Shown: one piece after another, positions 12,130 through 25,225 of the stretch
How positions within the stretch are numbered: the stretch's first letter is position 1
How the letters are laid out: every line of letters starts with the position of its first letter
DNA from: Siphonodentalium dalli
Taxonomy: Eukaryota > Mollusca > Scaphopoda > Gadilida > Siphonodentaliidae
Direction: 5' to 3'
DNA length: 64,000 nucleotides
NCBI GenBank assembly: GCA_032622095.1
Contig: CP136063.1
Location: 88,701,980-88,765,979 of the forward strand
Notes under the pieces: model-generated
What the model saw: only the letters and a program-made list of their open reading frames with translations
Told to the model about the DNA's origin: nothing
Database searches by the model: none
Position numbers and translations under genes: made by a program

Positions 12130-13486
12130 ATAATGACCAATTGTTTTGCTGAAAACCGACCATAATCATAATGGCAATTTCTGTCATTTTGCAAACACCT
12201 AAGTTTTGCCATAATTAAAATTTTGTATGATTTATATGTTCATGAATTTTTTTTTGCAGATATTAACTTTTTCTCAAATCGCTCTTTTTGGCCAAACACC
12301 ACGAAAATTAGAAATAATAATGATACAGTTGCTTAAGGGTCAGATGCACGTTTGGCCAAAATTTTCTGGTATTTCTAAATGGATTTTCTAAAAATCTGTC
12401 AGGAATTTATTTGTGAAATTTGGTTCAAACGATTATTGTGATACAATATTTAAGAACCATCGAACAATTTGTTATTATAAACTCATTCACTTTACTTTTA
12501 TGGCATGGAAAATATTTAAAATTTCACCGTTTTCAGGCACCAAGAATGTCTGCAAATTAGATTTGTTTCAAAAGTGCAGTCCATATATCCATGATATTAT
12601 ATCCGAAGATCATGAGAGGAGACTTCATTTTTCTTGATTCATGAAATTTTATGATTATTTTCACGTAGAAAGACAGCTACCCACAAATAATTTTCAATAT
12701 TTGAGAATTTTCATGTCATTCATGTTGTTCAATGAAAAATTGGGCCGAGATGAGTTCTGGGTCATGGCTTCATAACCACGTTAAAGCTGACCACCATTTC
12801 TTAACACTGAGTCCTAATTTCCGGTTGATTGCCCCCTGCTTGAGTGGACCACACTACGCATCAACATTTGTTTTCATTGGGCTGGAATAGTTGTGACTGC
12901 TTTATTCTTCATTACAATATATGGGGGTATGACACTATATTATGTAATTAAAAATCTAACTTCACATAATGATACAAATGAAGCCTCCTCTCATGGAGCC
13001 AAGACAATAAGCTGTTTGGTGATTGGAGTGTTGTGTGAAATTATTAAGTATTCTATCAGTTCTTGGTACCGAAAGGGACAACATGGTGCATCTCCATCTT
13101 AATAACATCAGATGTTCCCGATATAACAGCATCAAATTCAGTTGAAACTTGAACCCACCATCATCATAGCACATAATTAGGACCACTTAACCAAGGATGA
13201 TTAAGGCAGTCTTCATATCGAAATGTCTCTACATATAATAATATATCGGAAGAAACGGGCGTTTTTATTGTGCGTTTTGCGATAAAACAATTAATGCATA
13301 GTTAAGTCCCGTCGCTACGCTGGCCTGGCCACTGCCGTCACGTATACAGAATGTAAGGAAACCTTAAATTTTGAATTTAAAACTTTGCTGGTTACAAATC
13401 ATTCTGCATTATTCTGAGAAACTGAACTGTCATTCAATTGGAAATTGTCTTGATAAAATCAGAATGAAATATAACCGACAGAAGTC
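12130..13486. other. No gene seen
   Basis: AT-rich intronic sequence. No frame carries a recognisable domain, and no structured repeat was found by eye. Confidence 0.4.
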
Positions 13487-13490
13487 TTAA

Positions 13491-13944
13491 AGGCCCACTT
13501 AATTTTCGAACCCCCCCCCCCATAATACATTATATAAAACATATTCCTTATGATATACCATTTAAAAGAGGAAGCTCCAAAACAATGTATTATCAACTTA
13601 TCCGGTGTAATAAACTGTGATCATGTTGTTTGTGTTGAGGAAACGACGTGTTTTTGTGCTTAAGTTTCAACTGGTTTGTACTACAAAGTCTATAGTTTTC
13701 AATGGAAGGGGAATAACTATATCTTAGTTTGAATTCTGTTGCATTGTGGGAGCGATACGGGGGAAATGTTTCTATGATTTCAGCTATTTGCTATTACTCT
13801 ATGGGCATCTTCTGAGACACAGACGCTCCAAATGCTGATGAATTATAGTATTTTAATCATATTTTATGTCATAGATTATTATTATAACCGTATATCAAGG
13901 CACTATAAAAAAAATAATCGGTGACTCGAAAATTAAATGGGCCT
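13491..13944. mobile_element. TTAA-flanked MITE, family 2, full copy (454 bp)
   Basis: Terminal inverted repeats AGGCCCACTTAATTTTCGA and TCGAAAATTAAATGGGCCT, flanked by TTAA at 13487-13490 and 13945-13948. A second full copy lies inverted at 35089-35553 and a 5'-truncated copy at 40536-40926. Non-coding. Confidence 0.8.
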
Positions 13945-13949
13945 TTAAA

Positions 13950-14640
13950 TAAAAAAATTTATTTAATACATTCTGTGCATATATGGCAGTGGTCGACCAG
14001 CGTAGTGAGGGGACTGAACTTCGTTAGACCATCGTAGCGAGGGAGTGAACTACGAGAGACCATCGTGACAGGGGACTGAACTATGTGGAATCACTAAAAT
14101 AAATGGTTTCCCACAGACGACAGTATTAACGTCTCAGCCAAATAGCTTGCAGGCCACTCCAGTGATGTTTACTAGATTGACACCAGTTGATCACAAAAAT
14201 GCAAGGAAAATCTAAGATAATGTGTTTACTTTTTAAAATAAATTCCCAAGTATGCGACAGGGCTATCCCACAGTCAAATTTTACCTGGAAAAACCCAGAA
14301 CTACACCAGCTAGTTAAATAATTTTCCCACTCACATTAATTCATTCCCCCATTGATTCACCAGTTTAAATTATTCATATATGATGTACACATCAAATAAA
14401 CAAGATTTCATCCTTTAATAGCGTGTATCAGGTTTCATATGAAGGCTATTTGTTCAGTTACCTTCACCTTCCACTGTGCACTCGCTCCCCGACTCTGGAA
14501 CACATTTACTACCTGATTCCATGTCAGACCAGCAAAGCAGGGGACTGAACTCTGCCAGACCAGCATAGAAGGGGACCTAACTCTGTCAGATCAGCGTAGC
14601 GAGGGGACTGAACTCTGCGTTGCAGCTTGCCCATGACTAT
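13950..14640. repeat. Dispersed repeat with GACCAGCGTAGCGAGGGGAC motifs
   Basis: The motif GACCAGCGTAGCGAGGGGAC, often followed by TGAACT, recurs about 13990-14080 and 14520-14620. The block 14100-14430 is repeated at 48297-48640, and its left part at 40930-41060. No coding potential. Confidence 0.65.
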
Positions 14641-14852
14641 ATAATATGGACGTGTTCTGAGTAAATACAGTCGCAACTTTATTATAAAGTTGTTAACCGA
14701 GTGTACTAAATTCGATTCGAGCCGAACATTATCTAGTGGATTTAGTAGACGAGCTTAATACAATTGCCACGAATTTGAGATCCATTTTTATCACAGAATC
14801 ACATTTTAGCAAGCAAAAACGATATCTAAACGGCTGGGGTTAAACAAATTAA

Positions 14853-15311
14853 AGATGCATTATCCGAATTAACGCTCCTAAATTACTATTTCTTTGGCTT
14901 AGGGGGTAAAAAAAATATTTGATTCGAGATGATGAACCCACCCATCAAAGCTCAGATGTCGATTTTTGAAATTTGTTATTTCTCGAGATGTGCAATTATT
15001 TTTGGCACAGAAAGACGTCGTCAAATGGGCGGTCTCGGACAAAATTGCGAATGAAGATGGATAACTCTAAAAACAAGTGGTAGTACGGCCAAATTTCGTG
15101 AATACTCAAGTGATAATACGGCCATATTTCGTTGAACAAAATGTTGATAAATAACATGTTTTGAGAAATTTGATACCGTAGTTGACAGTGGCTATCATTA
15201 TTTTGTTGCAATTAATCGATTCTATACTATTTAGAGTATTTTGAAGAAATGTTGTTGTTGTTGTTGTTGTATCTTGATGATATGGGGACCATCTGGTCGG
15301 ATTGAGTACCT
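14853..15311. mobile_element. MITE family 1, diverged copy
   Basis: Starts after TTAA (14849-14852) with AGATGCATTATCCGAATTAA and ends GGATTGAGTACCT. It contains a (GTT)n run at about 15250-15270. The right-hand TTAA is mutated. Confidence 0.65.
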
Positions 15312-15540
15312 ATAATATTGATATCCTTATCACAATCAAAGAGGAAGTAAAGACAACTTCAAGAAAAAATATAGTTCCATTTTAAATGTGTCTTTTCATG
15401 TTGACAAAATTGTTTAAGTACCCTTATCAACCATGTTTATCTCATGGTCAACACTAAATAATAAAACACAAATTGAATATCAAAGTATATTCTAGATAAC
15501 ATAATAATAAAGTTCCGACATTGATAGCATTGCGCTAAGC
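15312..15540. other. No gene seen
   Basis: Short AT-rich spacer between the MITE and the inverted-repeat arm. Confidence 0.3.
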
Positions 15541-16260
15541 TCTTATAGTGCAGCGGCCAAATCGAAAAAGAGCTCTAGTTTTCGAGATACCCCTACCCAC
15601 GGTAGAACAAGTTAAAACCAACTTTTTTTTAGAAGAAATATATACTGTTGACGAAAATGATAGTGAAAAATAACGGAATTGGTGGTGGCTATTGTCAAAT
15701 CGACGATGAGCGATACCCACCAGTGACTTTTTCCAGAAATTAACGATTTTGTTAAAGCGAGCCCTGTGGCTATGTCCTAACCTATTTGCCAATATTGTTG
15801 AGGTTAAAATTACTATATCATACCATACCTCTAACTGATATGAAAAAAGTGTTGGTTAATTTAGATTTTCCTGCCATTTGGAGCCGAAACATTTATTTTT
15901 TGTTGATAAATCGCACTTTTTCACAAAAATATTATTTTTCAAACATTATCATTCAAATGGATAATGCTATAATGCCGAAATATTTAATCCTTATGGTGAA
16001 GCAGTTATCTGCCAAGCATATGCAGAAAGAAGTTAACATAAGATTATAACGATTTGCGAAATAATGGATTTCAGCTACCCCTCCCCCAAACACGTTTTTG
16101 GTCGAAAAATTACATATTTTTGTTCAGAACTTTACCAAATTTCCCAATTGATCATAATGGGACCCAACATAATTCGTTTGCTGAAAATTGAGCCCGGGGA
16201 CATTGCTTAAGTGATTAAAGACGTGTTCGGGCTTCCAGACCCCAAATTACAACAACAACA
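15541..16260. repeat. Left arm of a large inverted repeat (pairs with 20385-21095)
   Basis: For example, TTAATTTAGATTTTCCTGCC near 15857 has its reverse complement near 20790, and the GTGCAGCGGCC end near 15548 has its reverse complement near 21080. Arms of about 0.7 kb enclose about 4.1 kb. They may be termini of one element or two copies in opposite orientation. Confidence 0.75.
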
Positions 16261-16264
16261 ACAA

Positions 16265-16560
16265 CCCATTTTATTTGCTATTACATACAGTAAGTGTCGC
16301 ATATCACAAGTACTCCATTCTCGCTTAAGATTGAAATGCAGTAGTTTGAACTATGACCTATTGAGTAATCACATTAAAACGTCCCCTCTCTGTCGTGGCA
16401 AAATAGAAACAACATATCATTAATTATATGAATGTCCTGAATACAGTGGTCCAAGGACTGAACTTCTATGCGCCATACTCAATGTCATTTTATCAGAAAT
16501 ACTCTTTTGTGTGGAACACAGCAACTCAGTCATCGCGAAAATATTAAAATAGTTGACGGG
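16265..16560 (+). pseudogene. 3' fragment of a non-LTR retrotransposon ORF
   Basis: The translation shows the C-terminal pattern HSRLRLKCSSLNYDLLSNHI followed by KTSPLCRGKIETTYH, then after an in-frame stop YECPEYSGPRTELLCAIL. This matches the Cys/His-rich tail seen in the LINE at 44214-47924 (CICGEIETVSHFLHYCP). It lies directly after a (CAA)n stretch. Truncated and interrupted, so not functional. Confidence 0.7.
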
Positions 16561-16869
16561 GTTCAAACATTTATCTCGAAAACAAAGCGATTTCCACAAC
16601 GCTGTCATTTGTTAAAACTTCGTGAAAAGCATTGAAACCCTGCTGAGCGCGAAATTTACCCCACCAGATCGTCTGTACTCTCACGGCGACGCACGTATCA
16701 ATGACGCAAACAACATTATCTGTGTATCATTGTGTCCAATCAGCTCCAACGAAACTATGTGTATATCATTGTATCCAATCAGCTCCAACTGGATTACATC
16801 CTAACTTTTCCCATACAGTCTCTCTCCCAGATAAATTGTTTACCTCCTGATAGAACTACCCTATGTCCA

Positions 16870-18740
16870 CAGACTCAGTTAAAACTGGGAGCATGTCCAT
16901 CGAGTTCGTGGTGTTTTCATGACTTAAAATAGCGTAATTGTCACATAAACAGTTAAAGTTGAATTTTTTTTATTTGCCAGCCGCTTTTCGTAAAGTGTCA
17001 CATGCTGTCGGAAACCAATACAACCTTATATATCGTATAAACTGGGACCATGTCCCTCGAGTTCGTGGTGTTTTCATTATTCAAAATAGCGTATGTGTCA
17101 CATAAACAGTTAAAATTGCATTTTTTGGTTATTTGCCAGCCGCTTTTTGTAAAGTGTCACATGCTGTCGGAAACCAATACAGCCTTATATATCGCATAGT
17201 TTCGGCCACAATATATGTTGATATTGAAATCATAATCCCTACAGTACATGATGTGTTCAAGTCAAGACTTCAAATAGGGTGGGGGTACATAAAGCAGTGA
17301 ACATTTGCCAGCCACTTGTTGTGAAGTGCCACATGGGGCAGAACCTTTTGTCCAGCCCTCAGTTAATATTGAGGTCATATAATTTCACCATGTGGTGTCT
17401 TCCAAGACTTCAAATAAAGTAGGGGTCCTCAAAATTTTGCCTTTCTTATTTTCCAGCCACTTTTCGTTAAGTGCTCATGCTTTCTGAACCCAATCCATCT
17501 ATTTACATTGTGTACATACGTCCTTGTACAACTAACTCCCCATTGTCCATACACTCAGTCAATGATGATATCGTTCCAGTTCGTGGTGTGTTCTAGTCTT
17601 CAAAGTGGGAAGGGGGTAATACAAACATTGAAAAATCGCATTATTTATTTTCCAGTCGCTTTTTGTAAAGTGTCCCTGACTGTCGGGTACCAACCCATCT
17701 TTAACAATTGTGTATTTCTTGATCGTCGTTTGACCTTGAGGGCACATCCATTCAGTTCGTTGTAGGTTCAATGGTTTACATGGGGTAGGGGTCCCTTATA
17801 ATTCGCCTTAATCGTTTGTCATCTGCTTTGTGTAAGGTGCCACGGTGTTCTCTCGAACGGTGGGCTCGCGAGAGCATTTCATCTTTTCTGACAGAACAGC
17901 CATTCGGCCACAATCTCGGGTGATATTGATAGCATATGCCTTGAGCTTGTGGTGTGTTCAAGACTTCAAATATGGATTGGAGTCCCATGAGACAGTGAAA
18001 TTTAGCCCTTTCGTTTATATTAAATGGGTTAATGGGGTCCCCCTAAACAGTGAGTATTCGCCTTTCTCTTTCACCAACATCTTTTTGTAAAGTGACCCAG
18101 ACATTCAAGACCCTGATATACTATACTCTTGATATAGCGTCCGTTTCACTGCACACTCAGTTAATATTGGGAGCATATCCTTTCGGTTCATTGTGTGTTC
18201 AAGACCTCAAATGGGGTAGTGTGGCCTCCAAAAAAAAATCACATTTCGTATTTGCCAGCCACCTTTTGTAAAGTGCTCCAGGATTTCGGGAAACAAACCA
18301 CACATACAAATTGTACATAATACATGACAGCACTACCTTTCGTTCACACACTCAGTTAATATTGAGAGCATATTGATTCGGCTCAGTGTGTGCTAAAGAG
18401 TTTAGAAGGTTATGGGTACCCAGAACAGTGAGAATTCGCCTTTCTCTTTGCTAGCCACTTTTTGTAAAGTGTCCCAGACATTCGGAAACCAACCCACACA
18501 CTGAAGTTGTATATTTCCTGAATTACCTACCATTTTTCCACACCTCAGTTAATGTTGAGAACATATCCATCCATTGGTGTGTTTAAGACTTTAAAAGGGG
18601 TAGGGTGCTCAAAGAAAATATTCAGCTTTGGCATTTGCTAGCCTCCTTTTGTAAAGTACCCTAGGATTTTGGGAACCAAACTACCCATATAAATTATATA
18701 TTCCCTGATAGCACTACCTTTCGTTCACACTGTGAGTTAA
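16870..18740. repeat. Degenerate satellite array, ~145-255 bp units (typically ~185)
   Basis: The marker TTTGCCAGCCRCTTTTTGTA followed by AAGTG recurs near 16992, 17151, 17323, 17468, 17667, 17834, 18089, 18270, 18466 and 18653. Each unit also carries TCAGTTAATATTGAGAGCAT- and GTTCGTGGTGTGTTCAAGAC-like segments. Units are diverged and non-coding. The array resumes at 19230. Confidence 0.8.
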
Positions 18741-19229
18741 TAATAAAAGCATTTGTCCCCACATCCGGTTGTAACTAGCAATCTGATTGGCTACAACGCC
18801 ATGTTTAAATCACCATGTCCCCCGTCACCCTTGACGGCGGGGTATAAGAGAATGTGCGCCAAACATCGGGGGTATATGAGCACGTGAAACATCGGGGGTA
18901 TGTGAATGACCCTTGAACTGGCAGTTTCCCCATTCGTGACGTTGCTCTCGCACGCCGAATTTGATGTCACCTGACGCCGTGTCCTTAGGTCAGCTACTGA
19001 ATTATTCTTATTGGTGTGAATTAATCGGATAACCTATGAAAAGCACACTTAAATTAAGGAGACATGGTTATTGTTGTGGGGACAAAATCGTTATCTCCGG
19101 CAACATCGTGGGGTACATGGAGATTTAATACCTGGATGTCTCTTTTTGAACCCATCGGCTCCGCCTCGGGGTTCAAAATCCACATCCAGGTATTAAATCT
19201 CCATGTACCCCCGATGTTGCCGAAAATAA
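18741..19229. other. Insert interrupting the satellite, with a strong hairpin at 19098-19222
   Basis: About 490 bp unrelated to the satellite. Inside it, CGGCAACATCGTGGGGTACA followed by TGGAGATTTAATACCTGGAT (from 19098) is the reverse complement of the stretch ending at 19222, with arms of about 41 bp. Also contains a CCCGTCACCCTTGACGGCGG segment. Confidence 0.6.
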
Positions 19230-19915
19230 CTAATAATATATTTGGGGCATGGTGTGTTCAGGAGTTTAAATGGGCTTATAAAGGGGTCTCACAAAACAAA
19301 AAATATTCGCCTTTGGCGTTTGCCATCCGATTTTTGTAAAGTGCTAAGGCTTTCGGGAACCAACCAACCCATCCATCAATATTATGTATGTCCCGATATT
19401 ACTATACTTTGCCCACATCCTCAGTCAATATTTACAGAAATCATTTCAGTTCGTGGTTTGTTCAACTTTAACACTCCAATTGTGTAGGGGGGTCCTCAAA
19501 ACATAGCAAATTCGTCTTTCTTATTTATCAGCCACTTTGTGTAAAGCGACACAGGCATAACCCACCCATACAAATTATATATTCTCTGATAGTACTACAT
19601 TCCAGTCACACTCTCATTTAATATAGAGAGCATATAGCTTCATTTCGTATTGTGTTCAAGTCTTTAAATCGGGTAGAGTGTTCTCGAAAAAATTGAAAAT
19701 TCGCCCTTCATATCTGCCACGCAGCCTCGTTTTGTAAAGTGCCACACTATTTCGGGAACAAACCCATCCATAAACATTGTGTATTTCCTTATGTAACTGT
19801 CCTTTGTAGTTACATGATTCTTAATATTGAGATCATATTCTTTCAGTTCGTGGTGTGTTCAAGACTTCTAATAGGGTAGGGGGGGTCAAAACATGGAACA
19901 TATTTGAACTAACGC
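19230..19915. repeat. Degenerate satellite array, continuation
   Basis: Further units of the 16870-18740 family, with the TTTTGTAAAGTG marker near 19338, 19553 and 19736. Confidence 0.75.
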
Positions 19916-20384
19916 TTCCACCTTGGTCAAACTAGTTTATGAGATATAAAATACAATATCCATTGTTTCTATAATTTGGTCGATTTAGAGGGACTCTAAT
20001 AATCACTATGGAAGCAACAATGATTTTGTTCTGTATGATTATGTTAGTCTATATTATGTGTCGTTTGGAACAAATACTTTAGTTCCTCAAAGTCGATATG
20101 TGTTAATATAAAATTACATGCCCATTAGAATCATTTAGAAAGGTCTGTGTTGTTATCATAAATATGTATTTGTTCTACCAAATCGCGTCCGGGGAGCGGT
20201 ACCTAATTCCAATATCTGGAAAACCGTTCACAATTTCTGTAAATTCTTTCAACTTGTGATGTCCAGATATCTACTGAGCCATATGAATTATATAGTTGGT
20301 CACGTGTTGTTTATTATAACAAAGGTTTTAGTACTTAACATCGATGTTAATGCATGCAAAATTACCTGTTATCAATAAAATAAT
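19916..20384. other. No gene seen
   Basis: AT-rich spacer between satellite and right inverted-repeat arm. Confidence 0.35.
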
Positions 20385-21095
20385 TGTTGTTGTTGTAACT
20401 GGGGGGTCTGAAAGCCTGAACACATCTGTAATCAATTAAACGGTATCTCTGGACAAAACATTCATTACAAGATTCATATTGGGTCCCATTCAGATCAATT
20501 AGAAAATGTTTGTAATGTCGTTATCAAAAATATGTATTTTTTCGACCAAAAACGTGTTTGGGGGATAGGTAGCTAAAATCCAATATCTCGCAAACCGTTC
20601 AAAATTTCTGTTCACTTCTTTCTTCGTATGCTTGTCAGATAACTACTACACCATATGGACTAAATATTTCAGCATTATTGCAATATCCGTTTGAATGATA
20701 ATGTTTGAAAAATATTATTTTTGTGAAAAAAAGCGATTTTTCAACAAAAAATAAATGTTTCGGATCCAAATGGCAGGAAAATCTAAATTAACCAACCCTT
20801 TTTGCATATCAGGTACAGATATGGTATGCTGTAGTAATTTTAACACCAACAATGTGGGCAAATAACTTAGGACTAAGCCGCAGGGCTCACTTTACCAAAA
20901 TCGTTAATTTCTGGAAAAAGTCACTGGTGGGTATCGTTCATCGTCGATTTGAGAATAGCCACCACCAATTCCGTTATTTTTCACTATCATTTTCGTCAAC
21001 AGTATATATTTCACCTTCAAAAAAAATTGGTTTTAACTTGTTCTACCGTGGGTAGGGGTACCCGACCACTTTTGACGTTTGGCCGCTGCACTATT
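20385..21095. repeat. Right arm of the large inverted repeat (pairs with 15541-16260)
   Basis: Reverse complement of the left arm along about 0.7 kb, with substitutions. It ends near GGCCGCTGCAC, immediately before the point where homology to intron B resumes (about 21103). This is consistent with the arm marking the end of an insertion. Confidence 0.75.
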
Positions 21096-21099
21096 ACGT

Positions 21100-21325
21100 C
21101 ACAGTGCGTGTGATAATACATGCGTCTTACTAACAGACATGAGGCCGGATTTAGGGCTAATTGTGTGATAAATGCATTTAGGTCACACTTGCCAGAATCA
21201 AGGTTAGAACTAGTCGCGGGTAGTACCATTTGGAAAACTGCTGTGGTATATGTCAGTGGCCGAATATTCACGCTTGGAATTTGTGCAGGAGTTTCACAGG
21301 GTTCTCGGTATTGAAATGAAAGTTA
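21100..21325 (+). other. Conserved intron block (paralog 61890-62115), decayed frame
   Basis: High similarity to 61890-62115 over about 225 bp. The plus-strand frame that is open in the gene B copy is disrupted here. It may be a fossil of an older gene or transposon coding segment present before the duplication. Confidence 0.5.
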
Positions 21326-21773
21326 ATTCGCTGCGGAGAGAGATAACAGTTCATCATGTGATCGTTATAAATTGACAATCATCATTTATGTCAACAAAAC
21401 TCTTCGCAATATATCAACAAGAAAACTAAGATGCATGCATCAGGTCGGCCGTGAACTATCTACCATAGAATTGTTGTAGCTATCGATTATACATTTTGGA
21501 ACACCTGTCTGTATGTATGTGTGTATGCATGAATGCATGTGTGTATGTGTTATAGACTCTAACACTGCTCGACTGATCCGACTCGGATTTGGTATTTAAC
21601 GTGTCAACTTGACCTCGCTCATAGGCATGTTTCTGGACCTTGACCGATCCGACTAAAAATTTGTGTGTAGGACTACTTCGATCCCGGGAGCAATATTGAC
21701 GGGTCCAATTTCACGTGGGACCATGTTCTCGAACGTGCTGATGTAGGCATGTTTCTGGACTATTTGGACGGGT

Positions 21774-22090
21774 CAAATCTTGATCCCGACCTGACTTTGA
21801 CATTCAAAAAGATCAATTCAAGGTCAAATCTGGTAAAACGAAGTATTTCAACGAAATATAATACCTACTGTTACTTTTGTCCCAGGAGTGTTTCGGGTGG
21901 GTCAAATTATGACCCTGACCTGATCTTGACATTCAAAATTGTCAATTCAAGGTCAAATCGGGTAAAGCCGGGCGGATTTCGACGGGTACTTTTGTCGTGA
22001 CTTTTGTCCGGGGAGTGTTTTGGGCGGGTCAAATCGTGACCCGACATGACGTTCACCTTTAAAATGGTCAATTCAAGGTTAAATCGCGCA
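21774..22090. repeat. ~126-bp tandem repeat, three units
   Basis: GGGTCAAATC/TTGATCCCGACCTGA-type starts recur near 21773, 21899 and 22025. Each is followed by CATTCAAAATGGTCAATTCA-like sequence. Non-coding. Confidence 0.75.
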
Positions 22091-22329
22091 ATTCTCCGAA
22101 AATCAGAGGGGAACATCCCGGACGAAGTAGGGTCCACCAGCTACTATTATATATTTCTAGATTTAGTTACAAACTAAATACCTGTATATTGTACAAAGAA
22201 ATGTTTGACAAATATATCTGTATCAATATTACCATACGGGTCATTAAAATAGATACGACGAAACAAATTTTGAAGGGTGCATGGTATCAGGTAAATTTTT
22301 ATATTTCAAATAATGACAGGAATGCGGAA

Positions 22330-23700
22330 AGTTGAAGTACCTACGTAATACTGGCTATCCGAATGAAGAAATATACATGTATATAAAAACCAAAATAGAA
22401 GATGACTGCTGGCGACAATGTTTTCCAAAAAAATTCAAAGCATTCGATAGCTCCCATCTAGTTGTCAGCCCGAAGATCAATATAAAGTGTGGTGACTATC
22501 AGATGAGGGATATGACTGTACAGTTGCTAAACAATTCAGTCACGCAAAAGAGGATCAAACAGTAAGATACCAAATTGCTGCCTGTGGTAATGTTTTTTAA
22601 CGAAATTCGGGAAAATTAGATTACTCTCCCCCTGGTTATCCAGAAGATCATTGTGGAATCTGGTGACGATCGGACAAGGGGTGTCGTCTGTAGGATCAAC
22701 CAAATTATTTAGCCATAAAAATAGTAAAATTCAAGATCACCGCTGGCAGTGATGTCTTCACAAGGACAGCTTGAGAACAAAACATGGCTCACATCTAGCG
22801 GTGACCCAAACTATCCACATGAGAAAAAGTTCTCCAATAAAAGCTGGCTGCAGGGTGCGTCAATTGATTCAAATTCGAAATTTAACAGGGTGTACTGCTT
22901 GTGGCCATGTTTTCCCCGCAAATTTGATAGACTGATGGACAAAACCACTGAATCCGTTGAATCAATATACATGTATACATGGATTAATGTATATGCATTG
23001 TTATACACAGTACTGGTATATAAAGGTACTGAAAATAACAATATTACTAGTATACACAAAATAAACCATATATCATGGCTATGGGTTCTAATATCCGAAT
23101 ATGACAGCTGATAACTTGGTGTGAATTGAAGAGTGGTGGTGTCTCACGCATATCTAACCCTCCATGTTAGAAACATGCCATTAAATGTCATAAGTATAAT
23201 CTAGCTTGAGGACAGAAGTTATCCATAAAAACCCCCCTTAATTCAACCAGGTCCTCGCGCGATGTATGGTCGATCACATGATGATCTAGGGGGGGTTAGA
23301 ATTGTTGTATAAAAACAGCACTGCATGTAAATATAAAATAAAATAGTGCTACATCTTATTACAGATTATTGCCATATATAATCAGTGACTATACAGACAG
23401 TCTGACAAAATAAAGTTTCAGTGACACTCTATCCGAAGAGGGGAATAATTCCATCTGTTACAGTCAATGGAGCAATTATGAATCTGGAAAGGTGAAATTT
23501 CTAAGTAATACTAGATATCGACATGACGCGATAACATATAACGTAAATGCAATATGGCCGCTGGCGACCATTTTTTCCTATAAAATTAAAAAAATATTTG
23601 ATAGCTCTCATCTGATAGATCAATATCAAGATAAATATGAAGTTTAGTGATGATCGGATGAGTGAAGTGGACTGTGCTAAACGGTTTAGTAATGCTTAAA
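22330..23700. repeat. Degenerate ~160-bp repeat element, orientation opposite to 30690-31960
   Basis: GCTGGCGACAATGTTTTCC-like segments recur near 22405, 22580, 22745, 22905 and 23560. The stretch 23440-23530 (TTACAGTCAATGGAGCAATT) is the reverse complement of sequence near 31910-31950. It is a diverged, inverted relative of the array at 30690. Confidence 0.6.
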
Positions 23701-24000
23701 AAGATTTTAACCTTAATATTTTTATGTTCACTTTATAAACTTCACTGAGTCATCTTTGTCATGTATTGAGTTTGATATCTTTTGTAAACAGTTTATAAAT
23801 CATGTATGTCTCATGTTTGTTATTTTAATTTATGTGTTTATTATCATTAAATAAAGTTGAATTCCTTAAAAAGATTCTTACCTCAATGTTTTTATGTTCA
23901 CTTTATAAACTCCACTGAGTCATCTTTGTCATGTATTGAATTTGATATCTTTTGTTAACAGTTCATAAATTATGTATGTCTCGTGTTCGTTATTATATTA
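23692..24000. repeat. Direct duplication, ~150-bp units 174 bp apart
   Basis: TTTTTATGTTCACTTTATAA followed by ACTTCACTGAGTCATCTTTG (near 23720) is repeated near 23892 with few substitutions. Non-coding. Confidence 0.8.
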
Positions 24001-24680
24001 AATACACTTTATAGTGTGTTTCAGAACGAAAACAAAATGAATAAAATCAACAAATTTGTAAATTTAAATCAATTCAAACGTTGTTGTATTCCATGTCCCA
24101 GCCCGGACATATACACCAAATTTCAATAATATTCATTGAGAAACAACGGACCAAACGCCATATAACACCCCGTATGCATCTTTTATTCCGAGTTGGCCTT
24201 TTATTCCGAGTTGGCACGCGCCGATTGGGCGAGTTAGCCCATGGGGCGAGTACGCCGATTCCGACACCTTTTCTATTTGCAGCAGGTTAAGTTTACGCGT
24301 AATTTAATTTACAAAGTTCCCCAATTGGTATCGTAAATAGAGCGACCTTATTTGACAGAGAATGCCTCTGTTATTGATTATAAAGTTGCTATACATTAAA
24401 AACGACAATTCACATGCTCGTTCAAGCGCAGTAGTCTATTTTCCCCATGTTAAAGGACATCCACAAATACTAAATAACGCTAACTTACTGCCGAATGTTT
24501 TACACGACAACTGTTAACATATTTGGGCTGAATTCATCTGACGCGGTATTATTCCTCAAAATAAACAACAAAACCATCGTTACTTGGAAATGTAGTTTGG
24601 GCTAACATTTACATAAATCCTCCATATCATTATTCCGACACACACGTCAGATGAAAAACTCACATGAAGTAACCGGCCAA
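24001..24680. other. No gene seen
   Basis: AT-rich intron sequence without recognisable feature. Confidence 0.35.
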
Positions 24681-24689
24681 ATTGGCCGA

Positions 24690-25060
24690 AATGATCAAGA
24701 GCATCGTTATAGGCGTGGGAAAATACACCCGTGGTAATTACAACAAAGACCATAACTCTGTTGAAAATTGGCGGTCGGAACCCAAATTCGAACTTGACCT
24801 GTATTTTGGGCTTATACACACACGTATACAATGTCATTCGATTATGTTCAGACTTACTAATGTTATCATCCAATAACAAGGGCCATAACTCTGGTGAAAA
24901 TTGGCGGGCGGAACCCGAATTCGAAATTGACCTGCATTGTGTGCTAGTTAACCCACATATTAAAATTTTATTCCATTCAGTTGAAACTATCTTAACTTAT
25001 CATCCAGAAACCAAAAGCGAACGGATGTACGAACAGACGTCTGGACGGACGGACCAATAA
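24690..25060. repeat. ~130-bp dispersed tandem unit (family of 62150-62480 and 63560-64000)
   Basis: CATAACTCTGTTGAAAATTG with GGCGGTCGGAACCCAAATTC near 24750 recurs as CATAACTCTGGTGAAAATTG near 24885. The same two-unit structure occurs at the paralogous site in intron B. Confidence 0.75.
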
Positions 25061-25225
25061 CATAATAAGTACCGTTTAAAAAAAAAACGGGCGTAGATAT
25101 AAAACGGTTCAAAGGCTCCCACTTGTGGAGCCTTCAATTGATTTAAGCATTGCCCAGCAAGTTATTTTCACGTTCGGTGTGTCCAAGATGATATGTATAA
25201 TTATGATATCGGTAGTATAACTCAC

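Larger units (their letters stand above)
1127..25225 (-). other. Intron of gene A (24,099 bp), swollen by transposable elements
   Basis: The interval lies between the GTGAGT donor after 25226 and the TTCTTTGCAG acceptor before 1126. Several blocks align with the 5.7-kb intron of gene B: 1127-4140, 11268-11430, 21100-21325 and 24690-25220. The rest is inserted DNA described in separate entries. No convincing additional coding exon is visible inside. Boundaries are inferred from splice consensus and paralogy, not from transcripts. Confidence 0.65.
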
